Assembly: GCA_030386875.1 (NCBI GenBank) | Contig: CM059560.1 | Span: 33,784,183-33,848,182 of the forward strand | Reading direction: 5' to 3' | Source of the DNA: Morinoia aosen | Lineage: Eukaryota; Arthropoda; Malacostraca; Amphipoda; Talitridae | Length of the DNA: 64,000 nucleotides | In this document: positions 44,201-56,200 of the stretch, one piece after another | Layout of the letters: each line of letters starts with the position of its first letter | Numbering within the stretch: the first letter of the stretch is position 1 | Translations under genes and position numbers: made by a program | The notes under the pieces: generated by a model | What the model saw: only the letters and a program-made list of their open reading frames with translations | The model's database searches: none | What the model was told of the DNA's origin: nothing

Positions 44201-47200
44201 TCAATGAATTTGATATTTTTGAACTTTACCATTGAAAATTATCCAAAAATTTTCAATTCAATTGAGGTTAGGATACTGACTGGACTAATTGAGAATGTCA
44301 ATTCTGTTATTTTTAAGCCATGCTTGAGTAGTTTGGCAGTGTGTTTCATTGTTCTGAAACATTGAGATCATTGTTCTGAAAAACGAAATCAAAACCATTT
44401 CCCAATGAAAATGAAGATTTTTGAATATTTTTCTCAAGAATCTTTCTGTACATGTGGCCATACCTGCCATTAATAATTTCCAAGTCATCAGTGGTGTTGA
44501 ATGAAAACCATCCTGTCATGATAGAATCACCTCTGAATTTCTATGTGAAGAATGAGGATAGTATACTGTTTACTTTACTTTGAGCAGTGCCTTTTCTGCC
44601 AAACGCACATTGCTGTGATTCTTCTAAAGAGTTCAATTTTGGTTTTGTCAGGCCAGATAATCTTTTCCCAAAACTCAGTGCTTTTCTCTTCATAGATTTT
44701 AATGAAATTCAAACTGACTTTGAAATGTTTGCATGTCAGTAATGGCATCCCTTCCTTGGTGATCTTGAAGCCCAGTTGGTGCAATTTAGAGCTCTATAAA
44801 TGGTATCCTTACTTACTTCAATCCCAGTTTCTCTGAGGTCAGTTTGAATTTCCGAACTGGTAGTAAAGCTACATTTATGCACATTCACCTCAAGTTCCTT
44901 TTGTTTACCCTTCTTGGATGTTTAGATCTTATAATTGCATCACCAATCTCCTCTCAGGAGGATGTAACTATTGTACCTATGGGAGTTAGCACTCCCAGGG
45001 GAAAATGTGAGGTCCTGAGCTGAGAGTAAAGTAGGCCTTCTTTTTGTTGAAATATTTTTTTGTTTTGTTAAAGACCATTTTTCTCAGTTCACTGCTGTTC
45101 TGTTTTTCAGCACCTCTGACTTTCTTCTTCAGCTCATATCTCATTTCATAACCTCCCTTCTCACATTTTTGTTTCTATTCGCACGGGATCCTTTGCGGGA
45201 ACACCCTTTGTGCATAGATTCCACGTTCTCTTAACCCTTTAACGCCCCAGAGGACACCAGTGTCCTCTTTCAAAATTCCCCTTCAATATATTTTATTTCT
45301 TATTCAATTAGTTCCCTAATGTGTTCTTTGAAGTTCTCTACCGAGTGGCAGTTCTTATCCCATCCTGATATCGGTGACTGCCAGATGCCAGCGCCAGTTT
45401 AGTGACGGTGGTTGTGTTAACGGTAATATGAGTACAAAAATTCGGACGTTAAAGGGTTAAGGGGAACGTCTACCCAGAATCCGAAAAATTTGTGGTTCTT
45501 TGTTTTATTACTTTAATCATCAAAGATATGCTTACTACACCAGCTGTTAAATTTGCAGAACGATCTGAGCATTATAAGTGGGTGAAATTGGGTTGAGAAG
45601 GGGGGGGAGGGGTCCAATCAACAGCCAACGCCGACCAGTGAGGGCATGTGCCACACCCCCTGAAAGTTCTTTTTTGTGGTTTTTATCACTCTATTCAGAA
45701 CAGAAGTCCTTGTTCTACAAGCTGGCAAAGGTTCAGAATGCTCTGTGCTTTGTGAGAGGGGGAAGGGGGTTGATTCGAATGTAGCTGGTAGCACCAGAGT
45801 CACTGTATTAAACATGAACCAGAAATATCTGGATTATGTTGTGTTGGTCTATTCGACAGAACTCATTAGTTTACAATCTAGCAAAGCTACACAACGTTCT
45901 TTGCTCTGTAAGAGGATGAACCAAAAGCGGGAAGGGGAGAAGCGCGTCGAGGAGGACGCAGCAGCGGAAGCTTCTGGAGCGGTAAATGTATCTATGATAC
46001 CCATTCCAAACGTCTCTTGATACCTGTGGTACAAATTCCTTCAAGGAACAACAAAAAGCTTACAAGAAAAGATATTCATATGTTCAGATAGCTTTCAGAA
46101 CATGAACTGCGTCAATTTTCCTAAGCAATATAGCTTGCAAATGAAAAAATGAAAAATTTTGGATAAATGTTCTCCCTGAACAGTTGAAAATGGGAAAATA
46201 GGGTATTTTATAAATTTATCTCCTCCAAAAGTTATTATTGTAGAGCAATGATTTAGACCTCATTGAATGGGCAAAAAGTGGCTGCATGGCTGGACGGAGA
46301 ATCATGATGAAATGCAACATATTTTTTTAGTTAGATCAAAAAATCTACGGAAAAAATCATGACTTTTTAAAAAAAAAATTATAAAATCACAAAATCTAAA
46401 CTGTCATGAATTTTTTCTCCATTCTCCGTCCAGCTATGCAGCCATATTTTGCGCATTCAATGAAACCTAAATCATTGCTCTACAATAATGACTATTGGAG
46501 GAGATAGCTTTTGAAAATACCCTATTTTTTCCACCATTTTTCCCTATCATCTCAGTAATTAGTTCAAAAATTGAAAAAAGTTTGGGAGATGCACCTGTAA
46601 CCCTATCCAAAATACATGCGTATGCCAAATTTCATAGATCTAGTTCCCATACAACAAACCTGACAGCCATTTTCCTGATTCAGGGTATACGTTCCCCTTA
46701 ACTCCATACTAAATGGGGCTTTCATCCTTCCTTTCTTTTAACATTTTTCTGGTGGTAAAGGGAGGCTAAAACTAATTAATATATAATCAATCAATTGCAT
46801 CACCAAACTTCTTGTGCTTTCTGATAATGTTTTCTGCAGTATTTAGTGATTAATTATTTTGTAAATTTTTTTTTACATCTCTGCCCTTTTTTGTGATATA
46901 TGATTTTATTGCACATATTGTTTGATCATTTTATTTTAGTTTTAGCCTTTTTGAGTTGTAATCTGCAAATTGAGATTCAAAGAGTTTGACAACAGGTGGT
47001 ACAATTTTATAAACAATCAAGCGCCTCTCTGATTGATAGGTAATATCTCTCCAAAGTTATTGGAACATGTAAAAACTTTATAGTCTTTTAAAATTTGATT
47101 AGTGGAAGGAAAATAGTACCATGTATCCAATACTTTTGTATGGGATCATTTTTTATTTTGATCTAAACAACTATTTCAACACAGACTTTTTAATTATCAT

Positions 47201-50200
47201 TTCAGATACAAGTGAAAACACAAGGATAATACTGACAAAATATTACATAAAATTCTGTACTCAAATTAAAGTTGTGAAAAAAAATGTGGTGCATCCAATA
47301 CATTTGCGTGTTACTGTAGCTGGTAGTCTCAGCAAAAGCCTATTAATAAACTGATATTTTTCATAATGTATGTTTTCTTTTGTACTTGCTCTCCATTGTT
47401 TTCAGAAATTGTGTTATGTTGTCATTGGTTGGAGTCTTCCATAATATCTGAAAATTATTTTCTGTCTATGTGGGAATGTCTTGAAAACAAAAACATTAGA
47501 GTGCCAGTGAAGTTACCAGTATATTTTATTGGTTCATTTAAATTGTTATTGACTTTGTCTTAAGTGTTCACTGTATTTTTGCAGGCAACAAAGCAAAATG
47601 TGGTTGTGAGCCAGCTACTGGGCGATGTGGAGAGGGAGCTGGAGCTCATGTTGCAGGTGGATGCTGTGCGCTGCTACCAAGGATGGGTCAAGTCTGTCCA
47701 GGAAATTAGGCAAGTCAATCAATTTACTTGAACATATAGAGAAGTGTGTATGCATGAATGGCTTGCATGCCAGGCAAAAGTTGGTTAAAGGCTGTTAATG
47801 ATGCAATTGTAGTAGGGGATCCTTTGTTTGCTTTCTTATTTTCATTAGCATAGGGTGTCATCTTTATAAGCTTTCTTAATGTTAGGAGCCTGATAAATTT
47901 TAACATAATGTTGAAATATACAGGGTGTCTTCTGAAAATGTAGCCATCTTAAAGATGTTCTAGTTTATGAAATATTAGAGCCAGAAGGCTGAAAAGAAAA
48001 GAACAGGATCTTAGGTTTTATTTAGTTTTGATTATTTTATCTGTTTGGCATACATTTCTTCAAATAAATGTGGCATTTATTACTAGAATATATGTTATGA
48101 AACAATATTTGATCAGAACTGCTCACGTTTTTTGTATCTTTATCCTGCTCTGCAATTTCTTGATGACTTTATAATTTATATGGTTTTAAATAAAGTTCCT
48201 TTTGAAAATAAAATAAACAGTAGTATTCTTTATGTGCCTCTCAGGAGACAATTTTCTCACTGATTTTGTTTTATCATTATTGTTAAAAAAAATCCCTACC
48301 ATGCTAATTATTGTTTCTGCCTCCTGGTGTGCTAAATAGACAAAATTATTGAACTAAAGTAAAACTTTAAATCCTGTTTATTCCAATGAAACCTATTTCA
48401 GCCTTCTAGCACTAATGTTTCACAAACTACAGTATTTTTAAATCGGCTACTTTCTCAGCAGACTCCCTGAATGAAAGTGGAGCATTTTTTTGTAATCTAA
48501 ATTTCTTAATTTGTGTAGCCAAAACTATACTTGTAAATCAATTAGATACAACTGTAGTAAAAATGTAATGTGAAACTATGTATAAAAAGGTATTTTTATT
48601 TTCTGTTTAGCTCGGACATGCAGAGCACGATGACCAGCGGCGGCAGTGGCACCAACACTGAGCTGCTTGCCTGCTATTGCAAGCTGGAGGCCACCCTGCA
48701 CCGCATCTCAGGCAACACTGACTGCTCCAATTTGGAGCGTTTCATTCTCGACACCCTCACCTACTGGCATGACAGGCTTGTGCGCGTGCTATCTGCGTGA
48801 GTACATTTCCCCATGGTATTATTCTTGTTCAAATTAATTTCTTTCATTAATTTTTCATGTATAAATTCATTCCTTGGGCAAATTTTTCATTTTTTTATAA
48901 GACAGCTTTTTTTAAATTACATCATTACTTTTTTCTTATCAATTCTAGGTGATTGTCTTTATCAGCTTTCCTAGAGAACATTACCAAGTTTCTTCAAGTA
49001 TTTTTTTTTGCATTTTGTTGAAGTTTTTCATTGCAAGATTTAGAAGAGTTACTATTGCTTTCTTAAAATTTTTGGTAACGTGTAGAGAGAATTTCATTCA
49101 ATCAAACTTGCTTACTTGAACTTACTTGACTTCATTCAACTGCAATTTTCTTTGTTTGCATTTGTTATTTTCTTTCATATTTGAGTTATATTACGTTTCA
49201 TTGTATTGTGCTGCTGATTTAGTAAAACCTATTTCTTCTTAATCCTACACAGTTGTTCTGCCTCATTATTATTTTTTCTCTTCTGTTGTTTTTTTAAAAT
49301 CCTCCTCAGGGGGATACAACTGTTGTATCTATGGGCATTAGTGCTCCCAGGGAGACTATGTGAGGGCCTGAGCTAAAGGTTAGGTAGGCACTCTTTTTGT
49401 TAAAATAGAATAGGTTTTTGTTTTGTTACGGACCATCTTTTTTCGGTTCACTGCTGTCCTGTTTTTTAGAACTTACTACTTTCTTCTTCAACTTTTTCTT
49501 GCTTCATGATCTGCTTTCTTGGCTTTCTGTTTCTGTGCCCTTTCTGCATAGATTCCGCGTTTTCTTAACTCCATACTAAATGGTGCCTTCTTTCTTCCTT
49601 TCTTTGGATAGCCTTTGTTGCGGATAGGGAGCCTTAAACTAACTAATAATCTAGTCTAATCTGTTTTTTTTTTAACTCACTTTCATGTCACTTACTGCTA
49701 TGGGGTTTGTATTACCATTTATTAGGCTATTAAAACTTCTGCTAAAATAAATCTTTTATTAGCACTCGAAAGTTAGTACAACCAATAACATTTTTTTAAT
49801 CAAAGTTTGAGTTTGTTTATAATTTGTGGCATTTTCTCTGATATTTTTGTTTGTTTATCTTCAAGTCCAATGTTGGAATGGTAAGCTCTGTCTCTGAGCT
49901 TTGAGCCGTTGTCAGAAAAGTAAATTTAGTTATTCATATTTTATTGCAGTAGTAAGCTTTGAATTAATAGACATTACTTTCATACACTGTGCAGGGAGTT
50001 TGAAGAGACACTGCAGCTGCTGAAATACCCTTTCATAAGTCAGAACACTAGCGTCTCACAGCCTCCTCCTGAACCAGAACTCATCAGGAAGCTGCAAAAT
50101 CTTGTCACTCATCTGCTCTCACTGGAGCATGGCCCTCACTCCATAGTGTCAAGTAATTCTCCCAGCTCCAACTCCACTATTGCCAGCTCTTCGTCCAGAA

Positions 50201-53200
50201 AAGAGACCCAGGCCCTGGAAGACAGCGTGGCAAATATCTCGCTCTCCACTGATGAGACCATGTACTCGGCATCATCTCTTTCTCCAAGCAAAAGTCCTGA
50301 CAAAAGCGCCGATCAACAGCCAGCTATTGTGGCTGATTTTGCCCCGCTGCTCAAGCCTCTTCAATTGCTGGTCAAGCCACTAGAGGTAATTCTATCACTG
50401 GCGTTTCTTCAACTTAAGAGTTGGTGTGGTTTGAATATTATTGATAAACTGTCTAAATGATAAACTGTCTAATACTGTATACAGAAGCAATGCCTATTGA
50501 TAAACTGTTATGAGTAAAGCTAGAAACAATGTAATTGATTAGGGGCATCATAGCTCTTAGACTCGTGCTAAACAGTAATTGCTGTAGTCTGCTATAAGTT
50601 CAGTTTTATTTTATGCCTCCCGTACCATTTGGTATGGGAGGCATTATGTTACAATTTGTCATTCTTTCTTTTTTGAGAGGGGCTGTAATATTTTAGGTAC
50701 TTTGTCATGTGTTCATTTCGATTAAAGTTTATCACAGGGTTTGATTTGAACATCTTAATGAACATGATTCTTGAACTTATAGTATATTCGTAAGAAATCA
50801 CAGACACAGTATTACAGGAGCAGTACTCTCAAATGCTGATGCCATGGTTATAGGCATCTTTATGAAAAGTGCATTCACAATATCTGATGATTACCTTAGA
50901 TTCTCAACTTATTGTGTTTTCCTTTGGACATATTTCTCTAATTTCTGTTCTTCAGTCTTCTGTCGTCCATCACATGGGAAAAAAGTTAACTTTTCACTGA
51001 GAGTTTATCTTAAAAACTTTACATTCCCTGTTTTTATGCTAAGATCTGTTGTGTAACATCAGTTGTGCATAATTACTGTTGCCAACATGAGTGAAACAGG
51101 ACCACAATTGCACCAGTGTTAGTGAATAAAGTAGGAGGCAGGTTGGTTAATTAGATTGAGTTTTCCATCTCCGTTGCTTATGAAGTGGCCGGTAGCAAGC
51201 GTGGTTGCTATGGCCATCGTTTGAGCGTTGCGTGGTTGTTCATGACTGCTGTGCTGCTGGCAGGTGCGGTTTGCATACCACTTCAGTGGGAACAAGAAGA
51301 CAAACAGCGTCGCGCACCCCGAGTGGTGCCTCACCAGAGTGCTGGCTTGGATCACGTCGCACTCCGACTTCCTCAACACCTACATCCAGCCTGTCCTGGC
51401 GGAGCAGGGCATTGAGCACATCAGGGTGCAGGTACTTGCGTGCTTTACTCTAGTTTATATGTCTCTGTTGTTGCCTTCAATGTCCCAGGGGCAAATGTGT
51501 GAGGGCCCGAGCTGAGAATTAGGTAGGCCTTCTTTTTGTTGAAATAAAATGTTTTTGCCATGTTGGTGACCATCTTTTTTTTGCTTCACTGCTGTCTTGT
51601 TTTTCAGCACCTGCTACTTCTTTGACTTTGATTTTGCTTCATAATCTTTTTTCTCATCTTACTGTTTCTATGCCCTTTCTGCATAGATTCCGCATTCCCT
51701 TTACTCCATACTAAATGGTGCCTTCCTCCTTCCTCTCTTTGGATCGCATTTGTTGCTGCGAGTAGGGAGGCTTAAACTAACAACTAATCTAGTCTCGTAA
51801 ATTTATGTTGACGAAAGTTTTGCATGCAGTAATTCTACTTCACGTGACAGCTTCTCAGACAGTGCCCCAAAATACGGAAATGAGCAGTACAAATTGTCTT
51901 CATTGTTTACTTCAACAGCTTGTGATGCGTATCATTTCAAGAGAATTTTATTGATTTGCAAATGAAAGACACCCACTAAAACCCTTTAGCTGTAAAATAT
52001 GTGCATAAAATTAAAATTCACTAAGGACATTTTTGAAAGTTGTACATACCTTGGAACCATTATTGATCAAAGTTTGGATGCAAATAATTTTTTAACTTTT
52101 TGAACAAAAACTGAAGTTATAGTGGTTGTGGGGCTGAACAGAGTGTGTGCGCCACAACCACTTTTAGGTTCTCTTCTAGTCTTAGTGGGTTGCATATGTT
52201 TCAGTGCCTGGAAAGTTTGGGTATTTTTGTTACAAGTTGTGTAGGTCGTCTCTGTCCTATGTGTAGAGGCAGTGTATCCAAGCATTGCTATTGGCTGTTG
52301 TGTGCAGTAACTCTGAACTGTGGATTGATGGTCTAGACATTGATTCAATGTAAACGTTGAACGAATGAAATTCTATTATCAGTTCATGATGTCAGTTAGG
52401 TAAAGGTTTAAAAATATGTATGAGTGCGAGTTGATGGTTCAAACTGTTAACTGTCTTCCCCTTTATACAGCTGCTGCTGAAGATTGAGGTATTTCTTCAT
52501 TGTTTAGCATTTTTGCACACTTATTCTGGGTAATCTTCACCACTTAGTGCGGAGGGATCTTCACCAGTTACTCTTATGAGATGAACAGAGTTATGTTTGC
52601 TAGTCAATGTGTGGGATTTTGTCTAACAGGTATTTAATTCTTGAATGTGGTTTAGCGAGGAAACTGTTTTAATGGCTACATAATTTATTCTTTGGTTTCT
52701 GTAAAGCTTCACCATGTCATTTTGTTTTTGCATGTCATTGTTCCTTCAATCAATGTGAGGGCCCGAGCTGAGTTAGGTAGGCCTTCTTTTTGATGAAATT
52801 AAATGTTTTGTTATGTTAAGAACCCTCTTTTTTCTGTTCACTGCTGTCCTGTTTTTCAGCACCTACTTATTTCTTTTTTAACTTCGATCTTGTTTCATAA
52901 TCTTCTTTCCCAAATTACTGCTTCTATGCCCTTTCTGCATAGATTCCGCATTTTCTAAACTCCATATCAAATGGTGCCTTCCTCTCTTTGGATCGAATTT
53001 GTTGCGGATAGGGAGGCTTAAACTAACTAATAATCTAATCTAATCTAATCCTTCAATTTATTATTCATTTTGTGTGCAGACAGAGTTGAGTCGTGCCTTG
53101 GTGCGGCTGGTGGTGCTCAAGCTGGCCGCGGACCTGGAGGGCATAATGGACGACGAGGACCTCTTCTGCCACTGTCTGCAGGAGAGCCTCAGCTTTGAGA

Positions 53201-56200
53201 GGGAGCTGCGGCTGTCGTGTGGCTACCCTGCCAGCCAGCCGTCTGTCCTGTTTGTGCTCACCCAGCCTAAGGTGTGCATCTCTCCTGCACCTCAAGTGGT
53301 GTCCATATTTTCTAGGCTTTTTGTTAACTGGAGTGCTTCAGAAATTAATCGTACCTTCTGTATTTCATTTTGTAATAAATCTTCGAATCAAAACCAGGTC
53401 TTGAAAATCGTCATTCTGCTTTGTGCAAACCTATGAATCTCCAGCACTAATACAGAAGCAAAAAATTGCAATCAGATGAAGTAACAGTGAGACTCTGGTG
53501 CCAGGTGCTGTCTCGGTGGGTGTCCCTGGAACGCAAGTTTGCGGTGGCGGTGATGGACGAATTGCTGGGCAGCGCCGACGCCTGGCGCTCAGAGGGGGAC
53601 GACTGTGAGGGATGGAGCACCTGTGGTGAACAGCTCATAACGCTACTGCTTGCCATCACTGACAGGTGGGACTGATGACTGCTCTTATGTTGCTCAGGTG
53701 CTGTGTTAAGTAAACGGCGTGGAACTCCTGGGTATGTTTGAGTAAACCCTGCTGTTAATTCACAAATAGTCTTTTAATAGTTTCTCTCTACTGGGAATGT
53801 CTGCATCTTAGACACCAAAGAAACAACGCATTTTCAAATCCAGACCGGCCTGTCGTCCGTTATTGATTTGAGTCTAAGCTCACCCATTATCTTCCCTGAC
53901 TTGACCTGGGCTGTGGAAGAGGACTTGTGCAGCAGTGATCATTACCTCATTTTTGTTGCACTGTCCTCAAATCAACCTACTGTGCAGAAATCGCATCATA
54001 TTATTAAGCGTGCAGGTTGAGAAGCATTCAGTAGCTTGATGTAGCTAGGGGAGTTCTCGGAAGGTTAGCCACTTGAAGAAATGGTGAAGCACTTTGTTGT
54101 GATGTGACCCTTCAAGTGGTTGCCAGCATCGCAATTCCGCCCACGCGAGGGGGAGTCGTGAGACATAGTGCCCTGGTGTAATGAGGAGTGCACGAGAGCT
54201 GGCATCGAAAGGAGTGGTGTAATATTTTGTTCTTCTGTAATGGAGAGATATGACACTCAACATGTGAGGTCATAGAGTAGTTTTCTTGTTGATCTGTGCG
54301 GATGAAATATGTGTAGAGGAGCAGCTTAGTGCTGCTTGTCGAGAGAGGCCTCACTGCATGCAATGCTCTACCTCTACAGGTACAAGGCGCTACCTCAGCC
54401 AGGACACCGGCTGCAGTTCCTGGAGGTGCAGCTGGAGCTGCTGGACGAATACCGGGTGCGGTGCGTGCAGGTGGCGCGGGAGCTGGAGGCCGAGCCCGTC
54501 ACCTCTCACTACCCCAGCATCTTGAGCACCCTCCACACCATCACCACCACCATCACGGAGTGGGGCGACACCCCTGTCAGTGCTCCGTTTTACGGCCGTT
54601 GTTAGCTTCCTTGAGACTTGTCATGTTTTGCATTGCTAGTGGTGTTGTAATGACTAGTTACGGCATACCTGATCTGTGTATCTCGTTGCTGGAAGTCATC
54701 AGCAGGAACTTTTAATGTTGAATGACTCGGTAAAATGAAGCACTTGTTTGGCGATGTTGTTTCTAACTCTTGGCTTGTACTAAAGAATTTATGATATTGC
54801 CCCTTGCTGTTAAAAATAAGTTTTTTAACCGAGTATTCATAGTCTAGAACTAAGTATTGTTTTTTACATACAAATCATGTTTAAATAAATGAGTGCCTCG
54901 ATTTTTTTAAAGGTTTCCATATTGACTACACTGTAAGAAATTAATGAAAAAGGCAGGTGATTATTGAGACGCTGCAGCTTCGATGCAAGATAGCCCTCAG
55001 TATAAGATAGTCTGAAGCTGGAGGTGAATGAAGAATTGTCAAAACATTTTGGCTACTTCCAAATCTGAGATTCACCGAGTGTCTTGTTGCTGTAAGTCTT
55101 GGCGGTGGTTTACCTTTGCTTCGTTATTGAAGAGTTTTAATTCCCTTCCCAGCAAGTGGGGGAGTTAAGCGTTAAGCTGTTAACGGTCACTGCTCACAGG
55201 AGCGGCGTCATAGGACACATTAGCCAGTTTTGAGCAGCCATGTCTGTTGTGTGTGCAGCTGTTCCTGGAACTGAGCGTGTACAGAGAGCAGCAGCGCGCT
55301 CTGGAGGCTGCCATAGAGGCTGGGTCGTTGCACGCTCCAGTGGTGAGTGCCCGTCTATTTTCTTATCGTAGAAGCTTTGTGTGGAGGTGATGATTGCGAG
55401 GGTAAATTTTTTTTTTGTCATCTCCATATCCCTCATGGGAGTAGACCAACATAGCATGCAACCGTTCAATGATTCATATTTTGTAAAGATAATTTTGTTT
55501 AATTTCGTCACTACTTATAACAGGCTGCACTAACTTAATTTTGCACGCATAGTAGCTCTAGAATTGGATTTTTACTGAGAACACAGATGATGGCCTAAAT
55601 TGAACAAAAACTACTGGAAATGAAGGTTAAACAAGGGATACAGTATTACTCTTGGTTTTTTAGAGAGATTTGCATTTGCCATATAGTTAATCTTATGCAT
55701 TACAGATCTTTCTACCTATTTCTTCTTTAAATTCTACAGATTTATATTTTACATAGTAATTGAATCAAATGCATTAGATATTTCTACCCCATTACTACTA
55801 TTTATTCGGACTTTTCTTGTTTTAACGGAGAAAATTTGAGTGCGTTGAGCAACTTTATTTCAAGTGCTTACCCTTCTGAGTTGTTGCTTGGTGTCCTGGT
55901 GCCAGCTGGACACGGCCGAGGCGGCGGTGCAGTGCGGTGTGTTCGACGACTGCGTGTCGCTCTACTGCCACGTCAAAGAGGAGATGCTGGAGGCTGTGCT
56001 GGAGCACGTCATGTGTTTGTTGCGAGCTCGCTTCGCTCCCTACAGGAGGGACAAGTGGTTCATCGAACCTAGCAAAAGGTGAAGTTGCTGACTTCTTCAA
56101 ACGAGTTACAGTTGCTGACTTTTTAAAATAAATAGCAGCTGCTTACGTCCTTGAATTAGTTACAGTTGCGCTCTTCCTCAAAGGAGTTGCAGTTGTTTAC

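Noticed and set aside
54329-54715. Alternative plus-strand frame with poly-His stretch over RINT1 exon 9
   Set aside because: The RINT1 frame (YKALPQPGHRLQFLEVQLEL) matches the family, and the poly-His frame is an out-of-phase reading of the ATCACC repeat.
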